Assembly (NCBI GenBank): GCA_951812785.1
Contig: OX638335.1
Span: forward strand, 199,630 to 263,629
From: an uncultured Gammaproteobacteria bacterium
GTDB taxonomy: Bacteria > Pseudomonadota > Gammaproteobacteria > UBA4575
Direction: 5' to 3'
DNA: 64,000 nucleotides
Positions 26,387-37,954 of the stretch are shown in pieces. Below the pieces are notes generated by a model that saw only the letters and a program-made list of their open reading frames with translations, searched no databases and was not told the DNA's origin. Within the stretch, counting starts at the first letter, position 1. Each line of letters begins with the position of its first letter. Position numbers and translations under genes: made by a program.

Positions 26387-27334
26387 TTAATTTAACATTG
26401 TCTCAATATGATCGAATAATATGCCACTAATATTTAGATTGTATTGCTTATCAAGCTCTCGAATGCAAGTAGGGCTGGTGATGTTTATTTCTGTTAAATA
26501 TGACCCAATTACATCGACACCGGCAAATAGTATTCCATTATTCACCAAAGAAGTTTTGATTTCTGTGCAAATCTGTCGGTCTCTGTCACTTAGTGGTATC
26601 CCATGCCCCGAACCACCTGCAGCGAGGTTGCCGCGAAGCTCCCCTGAGGCAGGAACACGTGCAAGTGCGTAAGGAACTGGTTCTCCATTAATTAATAAAA
26701 TACGTTTATCGCCCTGGCTGATTTCCGGGATGAAACATTGCACCATGATAGTGGTAGTGCCTTTGTCAGTAATCTGATCAATTATTGAGTTTTTGTTTGT
26801 GTCATTGGGAGAAACTCTAAAAATGGATTCCCCTCCCATAGCATCCATTGGTTTCACAACCACATCGTCGTGCTGACTAATAAAGTTATTAATCCTATTT
26901 CTATCACGCGTTACTAGCGTGGGTGTGCAACAGCTTGGGAAGTTAACAATAGAAAATTTTTCATTCATATTGCGCAAAGAGGTGGGGTCATTGACTATGC
27001 ATGTGCCTGACTGCTGAGCTAATTCCAATATATAAGTCACATAAATGTACTCCATATTAAATGGAGGGTCTTTACGCATAAGGATGATATTAAAGTCAGA
27101 TAAGCTTACATCTGAATAATCTTCTCGTTGAAACCAGTTTTGTGACTGATCTTGAACGGAGAGTGAAGCAGCTTGCGCAAACGGTCTTCCATCCAGAACG
27201 TATAAGCTGTTGAGTCGTATGTAGTAGATATTCCAAGACCTGCGTTGAGCTTCTAATAGCATCGCAAATGTGCTGTCTTTGTAGGTATGGATTGACTCAA
27301 TCGGATCCATGATTACTGCAAGTTCTATGGTCAT
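26387..27334 (-). CDS. gshB: Glutathione synthetase
   Basis: I choose the ATG at 27334 (MTIELAVIMDPIESIHTYKD), preceded by AGGATCAGGG; a longer reading adds seven unlikely residues. The 315-residue ATP-grasp enzyme has LMRKDPPFNMEYIYVTYIL, VVVKPMDAMGGESIFRV and GDKRILLINGEPVPYALAR, with INITSPTCIRELD near the C-terminus. It joins glycine to gamma-glutamylcysteine. It sits after the tonB-like gene and is divergent from a pilG relic, the Pseudomonas order. Confidence 0.95.
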   Translation of the reverse strand: MTIELAVIMDPIESIHTYKDSTFAMLLEAQRRSWNIYYIRLNSLYVLDGRPFAQAASLSVQDQSQNWFQREDYSDVSLSDFNIILMRKDPPFNMEYIYVTYILELAQQSGTCIVNDPTSLRNMNEKFSIVNFPSCCTPTLVTRDRNRINNFISQHDDVVVKPMDAMGGESIFRVSPNDTNKNSIIDQITDKGTTTIMVQCFIPEISQGDKRILLINGEPVPYALARVPASGELRGNLAAGGSGHGIPLSDRDRQICTEIKTSLVNNGILFAGVDVIGSYLTEINITSPTCIRELDKQYNLNISGILFDHIETMLN

Positions 27335-27588
27335 ACCCTGATCCTCTATTAGCATATTTGCTGTTATCGGCTTAGTTTGTTCTAGGACTACCTTGTGTCT
27401 GCTTCAGTACCGCGTGCATATAAACAGATAAAACCTATCTTTGTTTGCATCGTGGCTAGTTTGTTGGCTGATTAAATATAAACGATTTAAGCATAACAGC
27501 TCTGAAGAAAGAAATTGGGAGCACAAAATGTAGGAAACAGTTCATTATACGAACTCGAACAGTCAAATTCTGTAGATTTGTCATCTCT

Positions 27589-27826
27589 GTAATAGCGATG
27601 ATTATCGATGAAGACAAGGCAATTAGAAAATCTGTAGAAAGATTGTTGAGTAAAGACGAGTGTGAAGTATTGACCGCTGAAGATGGTTTCGAGGTATTAG
27701 CGATTATTGCTGTTAATAAGCCAGACATTATTTTTGTAGACATCATGATGCCTAAATTGGATATTTTATCAAATGTGCACCTTGATTAAAAATAATCGCC
27801 AGACACGGCTGACATTCCGACGTTGA
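27589..27826 (+). pseudogene. pilG: pilG remnant (CheY-like response regulator)
   Basis: The first frame reads VIAMIIDEDKAIRKSVERLL and then KPDIIFVDIMMPKLD, the acidic pocket and phospho-Asp of a PilG-type receiver. After ILSNVHLD it stops; a shifted frame resumes CTLIKNNRQTRLTF (PilG has CALIKNN there) and then ends. The N-terminal start is lost, and nothing matches the Lys-containing C-terminal third. PilG lies divergent from gshB in Pseudomonas, exactly as here. The following pilH-pilI-pilJ-chpA genes are missing and replaced by rsmE-ahcY. The flanks (27356-27588 and 27827-27880) hold nothing I can assign. Confidence 0.8.
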
Positions 27827-27880
27827 GTGTTCCAGATTTTGCAGCGCGTAGCCTATAGATGAATCGATCAGTCGTAACGC

Positions 27881-28573
27881 CTAATTAAAATCACCCCAGC
27901 GAGATTGGCACAACGTCAATGCTGAAATTACAGCAGTTTCTAAACGTAAAATTCTTGGTCCGATTTTAATCGGTGCAAACCCCTCATTTTGAGCTTGGAG
28001 TATTTCGTTCTGGTCAAATCCTCCCTCAGGCCCAATGGCGCATATGCAGTTAGAGGTTGATGTGTCGGTGTAAGAAAATGTATTTTCATTGGCCATGGGC
28101 GAGGCGATTAATTTAATCGCTTTGCTGGGTGAATTGTTTATAGCCACATTGCATACAATGGGTTGCTTGATGCTAGGAATCATTGCTCTTCCCGATTGCT
28201 CGCAAGCGCTTTCAATGACTGAACGCCAATGATCCATTTTCTTATCTAAGCGATTCGCGGCAACATTGATGTTAACTTGAGAACTAATAAATGGAGTGAT
28301 TGCGTTAACGCCCAACTCGGTCGCTTTTTGTAAACACCAATCCATTTTATCTGCGCGGCACAAAGGTTGAAGTAAATGAATAGATAATAAAGATTCGTTA
28401 TGGATAGATTGTTGACTTTCAATATCTACAGAAACATTTTTCTTGGAAAGTTCGCTAATAATTGAGTAGTAGTCGTTTCCATCTCCGTTGAATATGCTTA
28501 CTGCTTTGGCCTCTAGGCCGATGCTGGTGGAGGCCTGTAATCTGTGTTGTGTATAAATTCTTGGAATGCGCAA
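27881..28573 (-). CDS. rsmE: 16S rRNA m3U1498 methyltransferase RsmE, with a short PUA domain
   Basis: A 230-residue SPOUT enzyme. The catalytic part is complete: CRADKMDWCLQKATELGV, SACEQSGRA, CAIGPEGGFDQNEI and the knot end IGPRILRLETAVISALTL. The N-terminal PUA-like part is shortened: MRIPRIYTQHRL and IGLEAKAVSIFNGDG are joined directly, while relatives have about 15 more residues (HLxRVLRLxxGD) between them. The frame is kept, so this is an in-frame deletion that may weaken rRNA binding. It is separated from ahcY by a terminator. Confidence 0.85.
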   Translation of the reverse strand: MRIPRIYTQHRLQASTSIGLEAKAVSIFNGDGNDYYSIISELSKKNVSVDIESQQSIHNESLLSIHLLQPLCRADKMDWCLQKATELGVNAITPFISSQVNINVAANRLDKKMDHWRSVIESACEQSGRAMIPSIKQPIVCNVAINNSPSKAIKLIASPMANENTFSYTDTSTSNCICAIGPEGGFDQNEILQAQNEGFAPIKIGPRILRLETAVISALTLCQSRWGDFN

Positions 28574-28581
28574 GTGTATTA

Positions 28582-28622
28582 CTCAAATAAAAAACGCCGG
28601 TATAAAACATTATACCGGCGTT
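28582..28622 (-). terminator. Rho-independent terminator after ahcY
   Basis: A perfect 13-base stem (28593-28605 with 28610-28622, arm AACGCCGGTATAA) and a 4-base loop. Read on the minus strand it is followed by TTTTTTATTTGAG. It ends the leftward metK-ahcY transcript and separates it from rsmE. Confidence 0.9.
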
Positions 28623-28645
28623 GAGTGTTGCTGCGTGCTAACTTT

Positions 28646-29941
28646 TTAGTAGCGGTAATGCTCTGCTTTGTAAGGACCATTGACAGGCACGCCAATGTAA
28701 GCCGCTTGCTTGTCTGTCAGAGTTGTCAACTTTACGCCAATTTGCTCTAAGTGTAAGCGTGCTACTTCTTCATCTAGGTGCTTAGGCAAGATGAATACAT
28801 TGTTGTCGTAGCGACCATTGGCATTCCACAGTTCAAGCTGAGCAAGTACTTGGTTGGTGAAAGAATTGGACATTACGAAACTAGGGTGGCCAGTACCACA
28901 ACCAAGATTCACTAAACGCCCTTTAGCTAGCATGATGATGCGCTTGCCGTCGGGGAAAATGACATGATCGACCTGAGGTTTGATTTCTTCCCATTGATAA
29001 TTCTCAAGGCTAGCAATATCAATTTCATTGTCAAAGTGACCAATGTTGCAGACAATTGCTTGGTTTTTCATGGCGAGCATATGATCATGGGTAATGATGT
29101 TGTAGTTACCAGTAGTGGTGACAAAGATATCAGCCTGGCCACAAACATCATCTAGTGTTACAACACGATAACCTTCCATCGCGGCTTGCAATGCACAGAT
29201 TGGATCAATTTCGGTAATCCATACTGTGGCGCCTAGTCCACGCAAAGATTGTGCTGAGCCTTTACCAACGTCACCATAACCACATACGATGGCTACTTTG
29301 CCGGCTATCATAACGTCAGTTGCGCGTTTTATTCCATCAACTAATGATTCGCGACAACCATATAGATTATCGAATTTAGACTTAGTTACCGAGTCATTCA
29401 CGTTAATTGCGGGAATTAACAACTCACCAGCTGCAACCATATCGTAAAGACGTTTTACACCGGTAGTGGTCTCTTCGGAAACACCTTTAACGTCTTTCAA
29501 CATTTCAGGATATTTCTCATGCATTATTTTAGTTAGGTCGCCCCCATCGTCTAAAAGCATGTTAGGTACCCAATTGTTTGGGCCGGTAATGGTTTGTTCA
29601 ATACACCATTCGTATTCTTCTTCAGTTTCACCTTTCCAGGCAAATACAGGGACGCCGCTAGCCGCAATCGCCGAGGCAGCATGATCTTGAGTTGAAAAAA
29701 TATTGCATGATGACCAGCGAACTTCTGCACCCAGGTCGACCAATGTTTCAATGAGTACGGCAGTTTGAATGGTCATGTGTAAGCAGCCAACAATACGAGC
29801 GCCTTTTAAAGGATTCTGTCCTGCATACTTTTTGCGTAAAGACATCAGCCCCGGCATTTCTGTTTCTGCAATGGCAATTTCTTTGCGACCCCAGTCGGCT
29901 AAAGAAATGTCAGCAACTTTGTAATCTTGTTCAGTATTCAT
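28646..29941 (-). CDS. ahcY: S-adenosylhomocysteine hydrolase
   Basis: A 431-residue enzyme that splits S-adenosylhomocysteine to adenosine and homocysteine. Seen are [40 protein letters not shown] with the active Lys/Asp region, the NAD fold [19 protein letters not shown], and the C-terminal [10 protein letters not shown]. It follows metK after 29 bases and shares the downstream terminator. No SAH riboswitch fits in the short metK-ahcY gap. Confidence 0.97.
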   Translation of the reverse strand: MNTEQDYKVADISLADWGRKEIAIAETEMPGLMSLRKKYAGQNPLKGARIVGCLHMTIQTAVLIETLVDLGAEVRWSSCNIFSTQDHAASAIAASGVPVFAWKGETEEEYEWCIEQTITGPNNWVPNMLLDDGGDLTKIMHEKYPEMLKDVKGVSEETTTGVKRLYDMVAAGELLIPAINVNDSVTKSKFDNLYGCRESLVDGIKRATDVMIAGKVAIVCGYGDVGKGSAQSLRGLGATVWITEIDPICALQAAMEGYRVVTLDDVCGQADIFVTTTGNYNIITHDHMLAMKNQAIVCNIGHFDNEIDIASLENYQWEEIKPQVDHVIFPDGKRIIMLAKGRLVNLGCGTGHPSFVMSNSFTNQVLAQLELWNANGRYDNNVFILPKHLDEEVARLHLEQIGVKLTTLTDKQAAYIGVPVNGPYKAEHYRY

Positions 29942-29970
29942 GGTTGTGCTCCTAGCATATATAAAAATGT

Positions 29971-31122
29971 TTATGACTGACGTAATGCGTCAGCTTTATC
30001 TGTTCTTTCCCAACTAAATTCGGTTTCTTCGCGACCAAAGTGACCATAGCTGGCTGAGCGCTTATAAATAGGCCGTCTAAGGTCAAGCATGCCTAGAATT
30101 CCGTAAGGACGTAAATCGAAGTGTTGTCTAACTAAGCTTTCAATATCACGGTCATTTATTTTTCCAGTACCAAAGGTATCTATTGAAATAGAGGTAGGTT
30201 CTGCTACGCCAATAGCATATGAGATTTGAATTTCGCAACGTTCAGCCAAGCCAGCAGCGACAATATTTTTAGCGACGTAACGTCCTGCATAAGCAGCAGA
30301 GCGGTCAACTTTCGATGGATCTTTGCCAGAAAATGCACCGCCACCATGGCGTGCCATGCCGCCATAGGTGTCAACGATAATTTTTCGTCCGGTGAGTCCG
30401 CAGTCACCTACCGGGCCACCAATAACGAAGTTGCCCGTAGGATTGATGTGATATTTGGTATCGGCAGCCAACCATTTTTCTGGAAGCACAGGTTTGATAA
30501 TGTGTTCCATGACGGCTTCTTGTAAATCTTTTTGTGAAATATCAGGATCGTGCTGAGTGGAAAGTACAACCGCTTCCACCGCGCTAGGTATGCCATTCTC
30601 ATAACGAAATGTCACCTGGCTTTTAGCGTCTGGGCGTAACCAAGGGAGTTGTTTGTTTTTGCGAACTTCAGATTGTTTTTTTACCAGTCGGTGTGAATAA
30701 GTAATGGGGGCAGGCATTAACACGTCAGTCTCATTACTGGCATAACCAAACATTAAGCCTTGGTCACCTGCTCCCTGGTCTTCTGGTTTGGAACGATCTA
30801 CGCCTTGAGCAATATCTGGGGATTGAGCGCCTAATGCATTAATCACAGCACAAGTATTGCCGTCAAAGCCTTTATCGGAGTGGTCATAGCCAATCTCGTT
30901 AACGGTATCTCGAACTAATTGTTCGTATTCAATATTGGCGGTGGTGGTAATTTCTCCAGCCAGTACTACCATGCCTGTTTTGACTAACGTTTCGCAGGCA
31001 ACGCGGGCATCTGGATCTTGTGCCAGTGCGGCATCTAATACGGCGTCAGAAATTTGATCTGACATTTTATCTGGGTGGCCTTCAGAAACAGATTCTGAAG
31101 TAAATACATAACTGTTACTCAT
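29971..31122 (-). CDS. metK: S-adenosylmethionine synthase
   Basis: A 383-residue enzyme with [54 protein letters not shown] and [19 protein letters not shown], all conserved. It makes SAM from methionine and ATP. It is the first gene of metK-ahcY. In the upstream region the minus strand has TATAAT (plus 31137-31142) close to the start and an AAAGGG ribosome site. Confidence 0.97.
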   Translation of the reverse strand: MSNSYVFTSESVSEGHPDKMSDQISDAVLDAALAQDPDARVACETLVKTGMVVLAGEITTTANIEYEQLVRDTVNEIGYDHSDKGFDGNTCAVINALGAQSPDIAQGVDRSKPEDQGAGDQGLMFGYASNETDVLMPAPITYSHRLVKKQSEVRKNKQLPWLRPDAKSQVTFRYENGIPSAVEAVVLSTQHDPDISQKDLQEAVMEHIIKPVLPEKWLAADTKYHINPTGNFVIGGPVGDCGLTGRKIIVDTYGGMARHGGGAFSGKDPSKVDRSAAYAGRYVAKNIVAAGLAERCEIQISYAIGVAEPTSISIDTFGTGKINDRDIESLVRQHFDLRPYGILGMLDLRRPIYKRSASYGHFGREETEFSWERTDKADALRQS

Positions 31123-31347
31123 TTTTTAGCCCTTTGATTATAATTTAAAGGTAGAAATCATATGGTCTGTAGAGGTATTGATATGGGTATATCGGCGTAT
31201 TTGATATGTTCTGAATGACCATTGAATGGCGAACAAGCTAGCAGAATTCTAACCAATTAATATCGTTGCTTATTAATAAAGCGCGTGATTGTACATTGTG
31301 TAGTAAGTTTAAGCTATAAAGTTTTTAATTAAAGAGGTAAACAAAAC

Positions 31348-31908
31348 ATGGTGAAGACCCTATCTAGTATGATCCCGCTAGGGACAGTTGCTCCTGACTT
31401 CAAATTGTTGGACCCTACAAGTGGTGAAAATAGAGGTCTGAAAGAATTGCGCGGTTCGGTGGCAACGGTGATTATGTTTATCTGTAATCACTGTCCCTTT
31501 GTAAAGCACATCACGTCTGAACTCGCTTTGCTGGCAAGTGACTATCGGGCCCAGGGTATTTCCTTTATCGCAATCAATTCTAATGACGTTGAAACTTATC
31601 CGGAGGATTCGCCCGAGCATATGGTTCAGGAGGTCATCGCCAATGGATATTCTTTCCCATACCTATTTGATGAAACTCAGCAAGTGGCTAAAAATTACCA
31701 TGCAGTGTGTACTCCAGACTTCTTTGTATTTGATGGCAACCTTGCGTGCGTCTACCGGGGTCAGTTAGATGATTCACGACCTGGCAATCACATTGCTGTC
31801 TCTGGTAGCGATGTACGTGCAGCATTGAACGCACAGATATCAGGTAATCCTGTATCAGACATACAAAAACCCAGTGTAGGATGCAATATCAAATGGAAAA
31901 ACAGCTAA
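31348..31908 (+). CDS. Thioredoxin-like (AhpC/TSA-type) protein with a CNHCP motif
   Basis: A 186-residue cytoplasmic thioredoxin-fold protein: APDFKLLDPTSGENRGLKEL, then VATVIMFICNHCPFVKHIT, FIAINSNDVETYPEDSPEHM and a cis-Pro region AVCTPDFFVFD. The CxxC in CNHC is the redox pair. It is a common stand-alone family of putative thiol peroxidases or reductases. It is divergent from metK; GAGGTAA precedes the ATG. The 31123-31347 gap holds both promoters. Confidence 0.85.
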   Translation: MVKTLSSMIPLGTVAPDFKLLDPTSGENRGLKELRGSVATVIMFICNHCPFVKHITSELALLASDYRAQGISFIAINSNDVETYPEDSPEHMVQEVIANGYSFPYLFDETQQVAKNYHAVCTPDFFVFDGNLACVYRGQLDDSRPGNHIAVSGSDVRAALNAQISGNPVSDIQKPSVGCNIKWKNS

Positions 31909-32105
31909 TTTTCTTCGCTATTCCCCATTTAACATCAGAATTCCGCATAGTGAGCTTGCGAGTGATTGATAACTCGTGGAAAATGTCGGCGCTTTATGCA
32001 GATCGCCTATATAGATAAGGATCAATTTATCCATTTGCTGAACCTAGATAGAGGTCAGCTTGGCGCATCGTACAACTTTACATTAACGATAATCACTAAA
32101 ATCAC

Positions 32106-34097
32106 GTGGATAATCATAAAGAATTAGCAAATGCCATCCGTGCTCTGAGTATGGACGCCGTTCAACAAGCCAATTCAGGTCACCCAGGCGCACCCATGGG
32201 AATGGCTGATATAGCTGAAGTGCTTTGGCGTAAGTACTTGAAGCATAACCCTAAAGATCCGCAGTGGATGAATCGAGACCGTTTCGTGCTTTCCAATGGG
32301 CATGGATCAATGTTGATTTACTCTTTATTGCATCTGACTGGTTATGACCTGTCGATGCAAGATATTAAAGATTTTCGCCAGTTACATTCAAAAACACCTG
32401 GTCATCCTGAAGTGGGTGAAGCGCCCGGAATAGAAACTACCACAGGCCCGCTGGGCCAAGGGTTAGCCAATGCAGTGGGTATGGCGTTAGCAGAAAGAAT
32501 GTTAGCTACGCAATTTAATCAAAAAGATAGCGACATAATTGACCATAATACCTATGTTTTCGCCGGAGATGGTTGCTTGATGGAGGGTATCTCTCACGAG
32601 GCATGCTCTTTAGCAGGAACTTTGAAGCTAGGTAAATTGATCGTTTTCTACGATAACAATGGCATCTCTATTGATGGTGAAGTACAAGATTGGTTCACAG
32701 AAGATATTTCGAAGCGGTTTGAATCATACGGCTGGCAAGTCATTCGTGATATTGACGGTCATGATTCTGAAGCCATTGATCAAGCTATCCAGCAAGCACA
32801 AGCAAACAGCTCGCAACCGACGCTAATTGACTGTAAAACAATTATTGGTTTTGGTTCGCCCAATAAAGAAGGGACGTCAGGTGTTCACGGTGCGCCATTG
32901 GGTGATGAGGAAATTCAACTAGTACGAGATCGCATTGGTTGGAAGTACGGTCCATTTGAAATCCCCGCTAATGTATACGATGCATGGAATTGCGTCGATG
33001 CAGGCAAACAAAAGCAACAAGCGTGGGAAGAACAATATGCGACTTATCAAAAAGCGCATCCTGAGCTAGCGAAAGAGTTAGCGCGACGTTACAACGCAGA
33101 GCTTCCTGAAAATTGGGCAGCAGATTCTGAAAAAGCGTTACAGGCAATTAATGACAAAGCAGAAAGTGTCGCGACTCGAAAAGCGTCAGAGTTAGCGTTA
33201 GAGGCTGTAGGGCCATTGCTACCAGAATTAATTGGTGGTTCGGCTGACTTAACCGGTTCAAACAATACTTGGTGGTCCGGCTCAAAAGGTGTGGTTGCGG
33301 ATGATGTTAGTGGGAACTACATATATTATGGCGTGCGCGAGTTCGGCATGTCAGCCATGATGAATGGTATGGCCTTGCACGGAGGTTTTATTCCCTACAG
33401 CGGGACTTTCTTAACTTTCTCTGACTATGCGCGAAATGCAGTTCGCATGGCGGCGTTAATGAATACACCAAGCTTATTTGTTTATACGCACGATTCAATT
33501 GGTTTGGGCGAAGATGGGCCAACTCACCAGTCTATTGAACATATTTCTAGCTTGCGCAGCATTCCAAACCTAATGGTTTGGCGTCCTTGCGATACCGTAG
33601 AATCCATGGTGGCCTGGAAAACCAGCATCGAACTTAAACATCCTGCCGCTTTGGCATTTTCACGCCAAGGTGTGCCATTCATGGCGCGCAGCAAAGAGCA
33701 ATTAGCACAGGTACAAAAAGGTGCGTATGTATTGTTTGAGAATAATGCTGAGCCAGAGCTAATTATTTTAGCCACGGGTACCGAAGTGGGTATTTCGATG
33801 GATGCAGCGAAACAACTGGGTGCTAATGGTGTCAAAGTTCGACTAGTGTCGATGCCAAGTGCTGATGTATTTGAGCTACAAGATGATTCATATAAGCAGT
33901 CTGTCTTACCAAACAACATTCGTGCAAGAATTGCCGTCGAAGCGGGAGTGACTGACTTCTGGCGTAAATATGTCGGCTTAGATGGGGATGTCGTAGGAAT
34001 CGATCAATTTGGTGCGTCTGCGCCAGGTAAAGTTCTGATGGAGCATTTCGGTTTCACTACCAAAAACATCGTTAAGCGTGCACGCGCATTACTATAG
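32106..34097 (+). CDS. tkt: Transketolase
   Basis: A 663-residue TPP enzyme with GTG start ([20 protein letters not shown]). Motifs are [18 protein letters not shown], the TPP motif [15 protein letters not shown], and the second-domain [15 protein letters not shown] and [16 protein letters not shown]. It links glycolysis with the pentose phosphate or Calvin pathway. It heads the tkt-gap-pgk-pyk-fba block, which in many sulfur-oxidising and related gammaproteobacteria is one transcription unit. The 31909-32105 leader shows nothing I can assign. Confidence 0.97.
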   Translation: MDNHKELANAIRALSMDAVQQANSGHPGAPMGMADIAEVLWRKYLKHNPKDPQWMNRDRFVLSNGHGSMLIYSLLHLTGYDLSMQDIKDFRQLHSKTPGHPEVGEAPGIETTTGPLGQGLANAVGMALAERMLATQFNQKDSDIIDHNTYVFAGDGCLMEGISHEACSLAGTLKLGKLIVFYDNNGISIDGEVQDWFTEDISKRFESYGWQVIRDIDGHDSEAIDQAIQQAQANSSQPTLIDCKTIIGFGSPNKEGTSGVHGAPLGDEEIQLVRDRIGWKYGPFEIPANVYDAWNCVDAGKQKQQAWEEQYATYQKAHPELAKELARRYNAELPENWAADSEKALQAINDKAESVATRKASELALEAVGPLLPELIGGSADLTGSNNTWWSGSKGVVADDVSGNYIYYGVREFGMSAMMNGMALHGGFIPYSGTFLTFSDYARNAVRMAALMNTPSLFVYTHDSIGLGEDGPTHQSIEHISSLRSIPNLMVWRPCDTVESMVAWKTSIELKHPAALAFSRQGVPFMARSKEQLAQVQKGAYVLFENNAEPELIILATGTEVGISMDAAKQLGANGVKVRLVSMPSADVFELQDDSYKQSVLPNNIRARIAVEAGVTDFWRKYVGLDGDVVGIDQFGASAPGKVLMEHFGFTTKNIVKRARALL

Positions 34098-34127
34098 TTA
34101 CTGTTAATACAAGAGGAAGCAAAGAGA

Positions 34128-35141
34128 ATGGCAATCAAAGTTGCAATTAATGGGTATGGAAGAATCGGCCGCAATATTATGCGTGCTTTATATGAATCAG
34201 ATCGTACTAGCGAAATCCAAATTGTCGCGATCAATGATTTAGGCGACACAAATACCAATGCGCACTTAACTCAATATGATTCTGCTCATGGAAAATTTAA
34301 TGGTACCGTAGATGTTGATGGTGACTATATTGTTGTTAATGGCGACCGAATTCGTGTGTGTTCTGAGCGTGATCCATCTAAGTTGCCGTGGAAAGAATTA
34401 GATGTGGATGTCGTGCATGAATCAACCGGATTTTTTGCTAGCAAAGAAAAGGCATCTGCACATCTAGCGGCGGGTGCTAAGAAAGTCATCATTTCAGCAC
34501 CTGGAGGGAATGATGTTGATGCCACCATAGTGTATGGCGTCAACCATGGGCTGTTGAAAGTTTCAGATACCGTCATCTCAAATGCGTCATGTACAACTAA
34601 CTGTCTTGCGCCGTTGGTAAAACCATTGCACGACAAAATTGGTCTGTCACAGGGGGTGATGACAACCATACATGCATACACGAATGATCAAGTGCTAACA
34701 GATGTTTTCCATTCTGATTTGCGTCGAGCACGTTCAGCCACGCAATCTATGATTCCAACAAAAACGGGGGCTGCGGCTGCGGTTGGTTTAGTGCTTCCAG
34801 AACTAAATGGCAAGCTGGATGGGTTTTCAATGCGAGTGCCAACCATTAACGTGTCCGTCGTTGATTTAACATTTACGGCAGCACGCGATACGAATATCGA
34901 AGAAATAAACAGCATCATGAAAGACGCATCCGATGGCGAACTTAAAGGAGTGCTTGAATACAATGACGCGCCATTAGTGTCATGCGACTTTAATCATAAT
35001 CCTGCATCATCCGTGTTTGATGCTGGTTTAACTAAAGTGATGGGCGGTAACCTTGTTAAAGTACTTTCTTGGTATGACAACGAGTGGGGCTTCTCGAACC
35101 GCATGCTGGATACGACCATTGCATTGGTTAACGCTAAATAA
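34128..35141 (+). CDS. gap: Glyceraldehyde-3-phosphate dehydrogenase, type I
   Basis: A 337-residue enzyme. The NAD fold starts [19 protein letters not shown], the active Cys is in [17 protein letters not shown], and the C-terminal part has [18 protein letters not shown]. Variants such as [17 protein letters not shown] resemble proteobacterial Calvin-type Gap, which may use NAD or NADP. It follows tkt by 30 bases with the ribosome site AGAGGAAG. Confidence 0.97.
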   Translation: MAIKVAINGYGRIGRNIMRALYESDRTSEIQIVAINDLGDTNTNAHLTQYDSAHGKFNGTVDVDGDYIVVNGDRIRVCSERDPSKLPWKELDVDVVHESTGFFASKEKASAHLAAGAKKVIISAPGGNDVDATIVYGVNHGLLKVSDTVISNASCTTNCLAPLVKPLHDKIGLSQGVMTTIHAYTNDQVLTDVFHSDLRRARSATQSMIPTKTGAAAAVGLVLPELNGKLDGFSMRVPTINVSVVDLTFTAARDTNIEEINSIMKDASDGELKGVLEYNDAPLVSCDFNHNPASSVFDAGLTKVMGGNLVKVLSWYDNEWGFSNRMLDTTIALVNAK

Positions 35142-35197
35142 TTATTAGTTGTTTATAAAAAAGAACGTTAATAAAAGCGCTAACAAAATAAAGCAGT

Positions 35198-36382
35198 ATG
35201 TCAAAAGTATTAACAATGGCAGAGATGGAGTTAGCTAATCGCCAACTCCTGATCCGCCAAGATCTCAATGTGCCTATCAAAGATGGTGTTATCAGTAACG
35301 ATGCACGTATACGAGCGTCAATACCTACATTAAAGCTAGCGCTACCCAACGGTGCGGCCATTATGGTGATGTCTCACTTGGGTCGTCCTACAGAGGGGAC
35401 TCCAGAAGAAAAATACAGTCTGCAACCTGTTGCTGATGCGTTGGCTGCAGCATTAGGACAAGAAGTTCCTCTAGTTGGCAATTGGATTGATGGTTGCGAA
35501 GTGGCACCGGGGAAAATTGTGCTATGTGAAAATGTACGTTTTTTAGCGGGCGAGAAAAAATGCGAAGACGTATTAGCTAAGAAAATGGCGGCATTATGTG
35601 ACATTTACGTGATGGACGCCTTTGGCACGGCACATCGTGCTCAAGCGTCTACTTATGGTGTCGCCAAGTTTGCAACGGCTGCATGTGCAGGCCCACTGCT
35701 GGCCGCAGAATTAGATGCTTTGGCGAAAGGCTTGGAAAACCCACAACGTCCTATGGTCGCCATTGTTGGTGGCTCAAAGGTGTCAACCAAACTAACTTTG
35801 CTGGAGCAATTGATTGATAAGGTTGATCAGTTAGTGGTTGGTGGCGGTATTGCTAATACCTTTATTGCCGCGGTAGGATTTTCTGTAGGCAAGTCGTTAT
35901 ACGAAGTTGACTTAGTAGATGTGGCGAAAAAGCTAATCGAAAAGGCTAAACAACGTGGTGCAGACATCCCTATTCCAACCGATGTGGTATGCGCTAAAGA
36001 ATTCTCAGAAAGCGCACCTGCTGAAACAAAGCTAGTACAAGATATTGCTGATGATGACATGATTTTAGATATTGGCCCACAAAGTGCGGCACATCTAGGT
36101 AGTGTCATGCAAGCGGCAGGAACAATTGTCTGGAACGGACCGTTAGGGGTGTTTGAATTTCCACAATTTGCGGGAGCAACAAAAACATTGTCCAACGCTA
36201 TTGCAGCGAGTGATGCATTTTCAATTGCCGGAGGCGGTGACACAGTAGCAGCGATTGATACATTTGAAGTGGCTGACGATATTTCATATATCTCTACAGG
36301 GGGTGGTGCATTTCTTGAGTTTCTCGAAGGAAAAGTTTTGCCAGCCGTAGATATTCTTCAGCAGCGCGCACAAGGAAAGTAA
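35198..36382 (+). CDS. pgk: Phosphoglycerate kinase
   Basis: A 394-residue kinase with [59 protein letters not shown] and the nucleotide loop [14 protein letters not shown]. Standard length. It lies between gap (56 bases) and pyk (4 bases), so pgk and pyk are almost surely co-transcribed. Confidence 0.97.
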   Translation: MSKVLTMAEMELANRQLLIRQDLNVPIKDGVISNDARIRASIPTLKLALPNGAAIMVMSHLGRPTEGTPEEKYSLQPVADALAAALGQEVPLVGNWIDGCEVAPGKIVLCENVRFLAGEKKCEDVLAKKMAALCDIYVMDAFGTAHRAQASTYGVAKFATAACAGPLLAAELDALAKGLENPQRPMVAIVGGSKVSTKLTLLEQLIDKVDQLVVGGGIANTFIAAVGFSVGKSLYEVDLVDVAKKLIEKAKQRGADIPIPTDVVCAKEFSESAPAETKLVQDIADDDMILDIGPQSAAHLGSVMQAAGTIVWNGPLGVFEFPQFAGATKTLSNAIAASDAFSIAGGGDTVAAIDTFEVADDISYISTGGGAFLEFLEGKVLPAVDILQQRAQGK

Positions 36383-36386
36383 CAAC

Positions 36387-37853
36387 ATGATGCATCGACG
36401 CACAAAAATTATTATCACTTTAGGTCCAGCGACTGATGATGAACAAGTGATGTCAAAGCTGATTGATGCGGGAATTGACCTTGTCAGAGTAAATTTTTCA
36501 CATGGCAGCATGGAAGAACATAAGTGCCGTGTAGAAATGGTTAGACGTATCAGCGAAGAAAAGAATTATAACGTTGGCATACTAGGCGACTTACAAGGTG
36601 CAAAATTGCGTATTGGCCGATTCGTTAATAATAAAGTTGTATTGAAGGTCGGAGATAAATTTAATTTAGATGCTGAATTAGATTTAGAATCAGGCACGCA
36701 ACAAGTCGTAGGTTTTACATATAAGGGTCTTATCAATGATGTTTTATCTGGAGATGTGTTATTACTTGATGATGGTCGTATTGCATTAGAGATCAATGCA
36801 ATAGATGGGCAAGTTATTAAAACTACAGTATTAGCTGGCGGCGAATTGTCTAGCAATAAAGGTATGAATCGTAAAGGTGGTGGATTGTCTGCGGAATGTA
36901 TCACTGAGAAAGATATGAAAGACATTGCCTATGTTAATGAGCTTGACTTGGACTACATAGCAGCGTCTTTCATAAAGAGTGTTGACGATATTCATCAAGT
37001 AAGGGAATTACTTAAGCAACATAATAGTGATATTTCGATTGTTGCAAAGATTGAAACTATTGAGGCGCTAGAAAATATTGATGATATTTTAGGGTGTACA
37101 GAGGCCATCATGATTGCACGTGGCGATTTAGGTGTTGAAATTGGCGATGCGGAAGTGCCTGCTGTGCAAAAGATGCTAATCACTAAAGCGCATAAAACAA
37201 ACTGCCTTGCCATTACTGCTACACAGATGATGGAATCCATGGTTCATAGTCCAATTTCAACACGTGCTGAAGTATCAGATGTGGCAAACGCGGTGCTTGA
37301 TGGAACCGATGCGGTCATGCTTTCGGGTGAAACCGCAGTAGGCGAATTCCCCATTGAAGTAGTAAAAGCTATGAGTAGAATCTGTCGTGCCTCAGAAAAA
37401 CAAGAAGGACAACGCCATATGCACCGTAACCATATTGCTTGTGATCGTGTTGATGAGGGCATCGCTATGGCCGCAATGTATTTGGCTAACCATTTAAATG
37501 TGGCTGCTATCGCCGCGCTGACAGAATCTGGATCGACCGCATTATGGATGTCCAGGATAACTTCATCTATCCCTATTTATGCGTTAACGCGCCATGTAAA
37601 AACATTGCGTCGTGTTACCTTATATAAAGGTGTATTTCCTGCACCAATGAATTTTCTTGGCAAAACCCATGCCCAAGTGAACCATGCGGCAGTCACTGTA
37701 CTCAAAAATTGTCATGAGGTTGAAGATGATGATTTGGTGATTTTAACTAAAGGTGATCTGATGGGGGTTGATGGCGGGACTAACGCCATGAAAGTGCTTA
37801 GAGTGGGGCACATGGTTGAAGAAGATGACCCTGAGCATACTAAGCAGAACTAG
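36387..37853 (+). CDS. pyk: Pyruvate kinase
   Basis: A 488-residue kinase with TKIIITLGPATDDEQVMSKL, VNFSHGSMEEHK, GDLQGAKLRIGRF, the catalytic IVAKIETIEALENID, ARGDLGVEIGDAEVPAVQK and TATQMMESM. It makes pyruvate and ATP. It starts 4 bases after pgk. The two Met codons at the start are equivalent. GDLQGAKLRIG replaces the more usual DxxGPKIR, as in the PykA-type group. Confidence 0.96.
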   Translation: MMHRRTKIIITLGPATDDEQVMSKLIDAGIDLVRVNFSHGSMEEHKCRVEMVRRISEEKNYNVGILGDLQGAKLRIGRFVNNKVVLKVGDKFNLDAELDLESGTQQVVGFTYKGLINDVLSGDVLLLDDGRIALEINAIDGQVIKTTVLAGGELSSNKGMNRKGGGLSAECITEKDMKDIAYVNELDLDYIAASFIKSVDDIHQVRELLKQHNSDISIVAKIETIEALENIDDILGCTEAIMIARGDLGVEIGDAEVPAVQKMLITKAHKTNCLAITATQMMESMVHSPISTRAEVSDVANAVLDGTDAVMLSGETAVGEFPIEVVKAMSRICRASEKQEGQRHMHRNHIACDRVDEGIAMAAMYLANHLNVAAIAALTESGSTALWMSRITSSIPIYALTRHVKTLRRVTLYKGVFPAPMNFLGKTHAQVNHAAVTVLKNCHEVEDDDLVILTKGDLMGVDGGTNAMKVLRVGHMVEEDDPEHTKQN

Positions 37854-37954
37854 TACATATTTTATAAATATGCACTGATAAATGAGTTTTTAATCACGGC
37901 GTCATGGTGGTTGGGTAAGATAGAATATCGGCAAAATTTTTTAAGGAGTGCAAT

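Noticed and set aside
29942-29970. SAH riboswitch before ahcY
   Set aside because: The metK-ahcY gap is only 29 bases, too short for the known motif.
33524-33919. Long minus-strand open frames inside tkt, gap, pgk and pyk
   Set aside because: They are antisense shadows of strongly conserved genes, with no ribosome sites or family likeness.
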